Positions 63,898 to 64,000 of a stretch of 64,000 nt of DNA are shown in pieces (the stretch's first letter is position 1; each line of letters starts with the position of its first letter). The stretch is from contig NZ_SSBK01000011.1 of the NCBI RefSeq assembly GCF_004795035.1, positions 112,708 through 176,707 on the forward strand, in the 5' to 3' direction. Source of the DNA: Streptomyces sp. A0958. Its GTDB lineage: Bacteria; Actinomycetota; Actinomycetes; Streptomycetales; Streptomycetaceae. The position numbers and the translations under genes were made by a program. The notes beneath the pieces were generated by a model. It worked only from the letters and a program-made list of their open reading frames with translations, made no database searches and was not told the origin of the DNA.

Positions 63898-64000
63898 CAT
63901 CTTGTTGTGGGTTGGCGGCCGGGGAGGGTGGGTTTGTCTCCGGCGAGGGTGAGCATGACGAGGGCGATGATCGCGTCGGCGGTGTGGAAGCCGAAGCCGC
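63898..64000 (-). mobile_element. Probable C-terminal end of an IS transposase
   Basis: The frame reads GFGFHTADAIIALVMLTLAG and then DKPTLPGRQPTTR before a TGA, and is open to the right edge. The wording and short tail resemble ends of streptomycete IS transposases, but only 33 residues are visible, so the family is not assigned. The IS end probably lies within 63858-63897, just in front of the PAP2 remnant. Confidence 0.45.

Overview
This is chromosomal DNA of a Streptomyces (high G+C, strong GC3 bias, many GTG starts). The gene order is the conserved actinobacterial core from rpmF-rnc-smc through ffh, rpsP-trmD-rplS, the signal peptidase cluster and whiG to rpsB-tsf-pyrH-frr. It matches what I recall of the S. 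coelicolor SCO5570-SCO5645 interval, which is memory and not a search result. I see no tRNA, rRNA, CRISPR array, prophage or biosynthetic cluster.

Layout. 1-10.9 kb: ribosome and repair genes (DUF177, rpmF, rnc, mutM), an HxlR regulator, a secreted CAP protein, acylphosphatase, smc and a GlcP-type sugar permease. 10.9-15.4 kb: a flavin-type oxidoreductase, an NCS1 transporter, ftsY and a prim-pol-like small protein. 15.8-23.6 kb: nsdA (TPR regulator of differentiation), a ~107-bp MITE-like element at its stop codon, then amtB-glnK-glnD behind two GlnR-type boxes, and ffh. 23.7-28.5 kb: a methyltransferase, an SprT-like protein and rpsP-khpA-rimM-trmD-rplS. 28.5-33.9 kb: five tandem type I signal peptidase genes followed by a Nudix gene and DUF2469. 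33.9-44.9 kb: yraN, yifB/comM, dprA, whiG, a TetR regulator, an M23 peptidase, then rpsB-tsf, pyrH-frr and cdsA. 45-50.9 kb: rlmN and a thiamine ABC transporter (thiBPQ) under a TPP riboswitch. 50.9-64 kb is less conserved: a LOG-family protein, a small ABC exporter, an aminobutyraldehyde-type dehydrogenase, decayed two-component and hydrolase genes, GDPD, adenosine deaminase, a DUF4190 protein, NADAR, a second prim-pol-like protein, a GH18 chitinase with a DasR-type site, a PAP2 gene with a cut 5' end and the edge of a probable transposase.

How it fits together: ftsY and ffh (SRP targeting) lie near the Sip peptidases that process exported proteins. GlnR boxes tie ammonium uptake to PII and its modifying enzyme. 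whiG and nsdA place sporulation and antibiotic control within housekeeping DNA. The most interesting observations are the extra sipY-like copy sharing a 178-bp identical block with its neighbour, a 26-bp near-perfect hairpin inside the sipW coding start, the MITE-like element at nsdA, a 22-bp perfect palindrome before the ABC exporter, 11-bp-spaced GGTCAA repeats before the dehydrogenase, a thiB ribosome-site hairpin below the TPP aptamer, and the fused relics at 55.9-57.2 kb. I did not find a clearly new multi-gene system.
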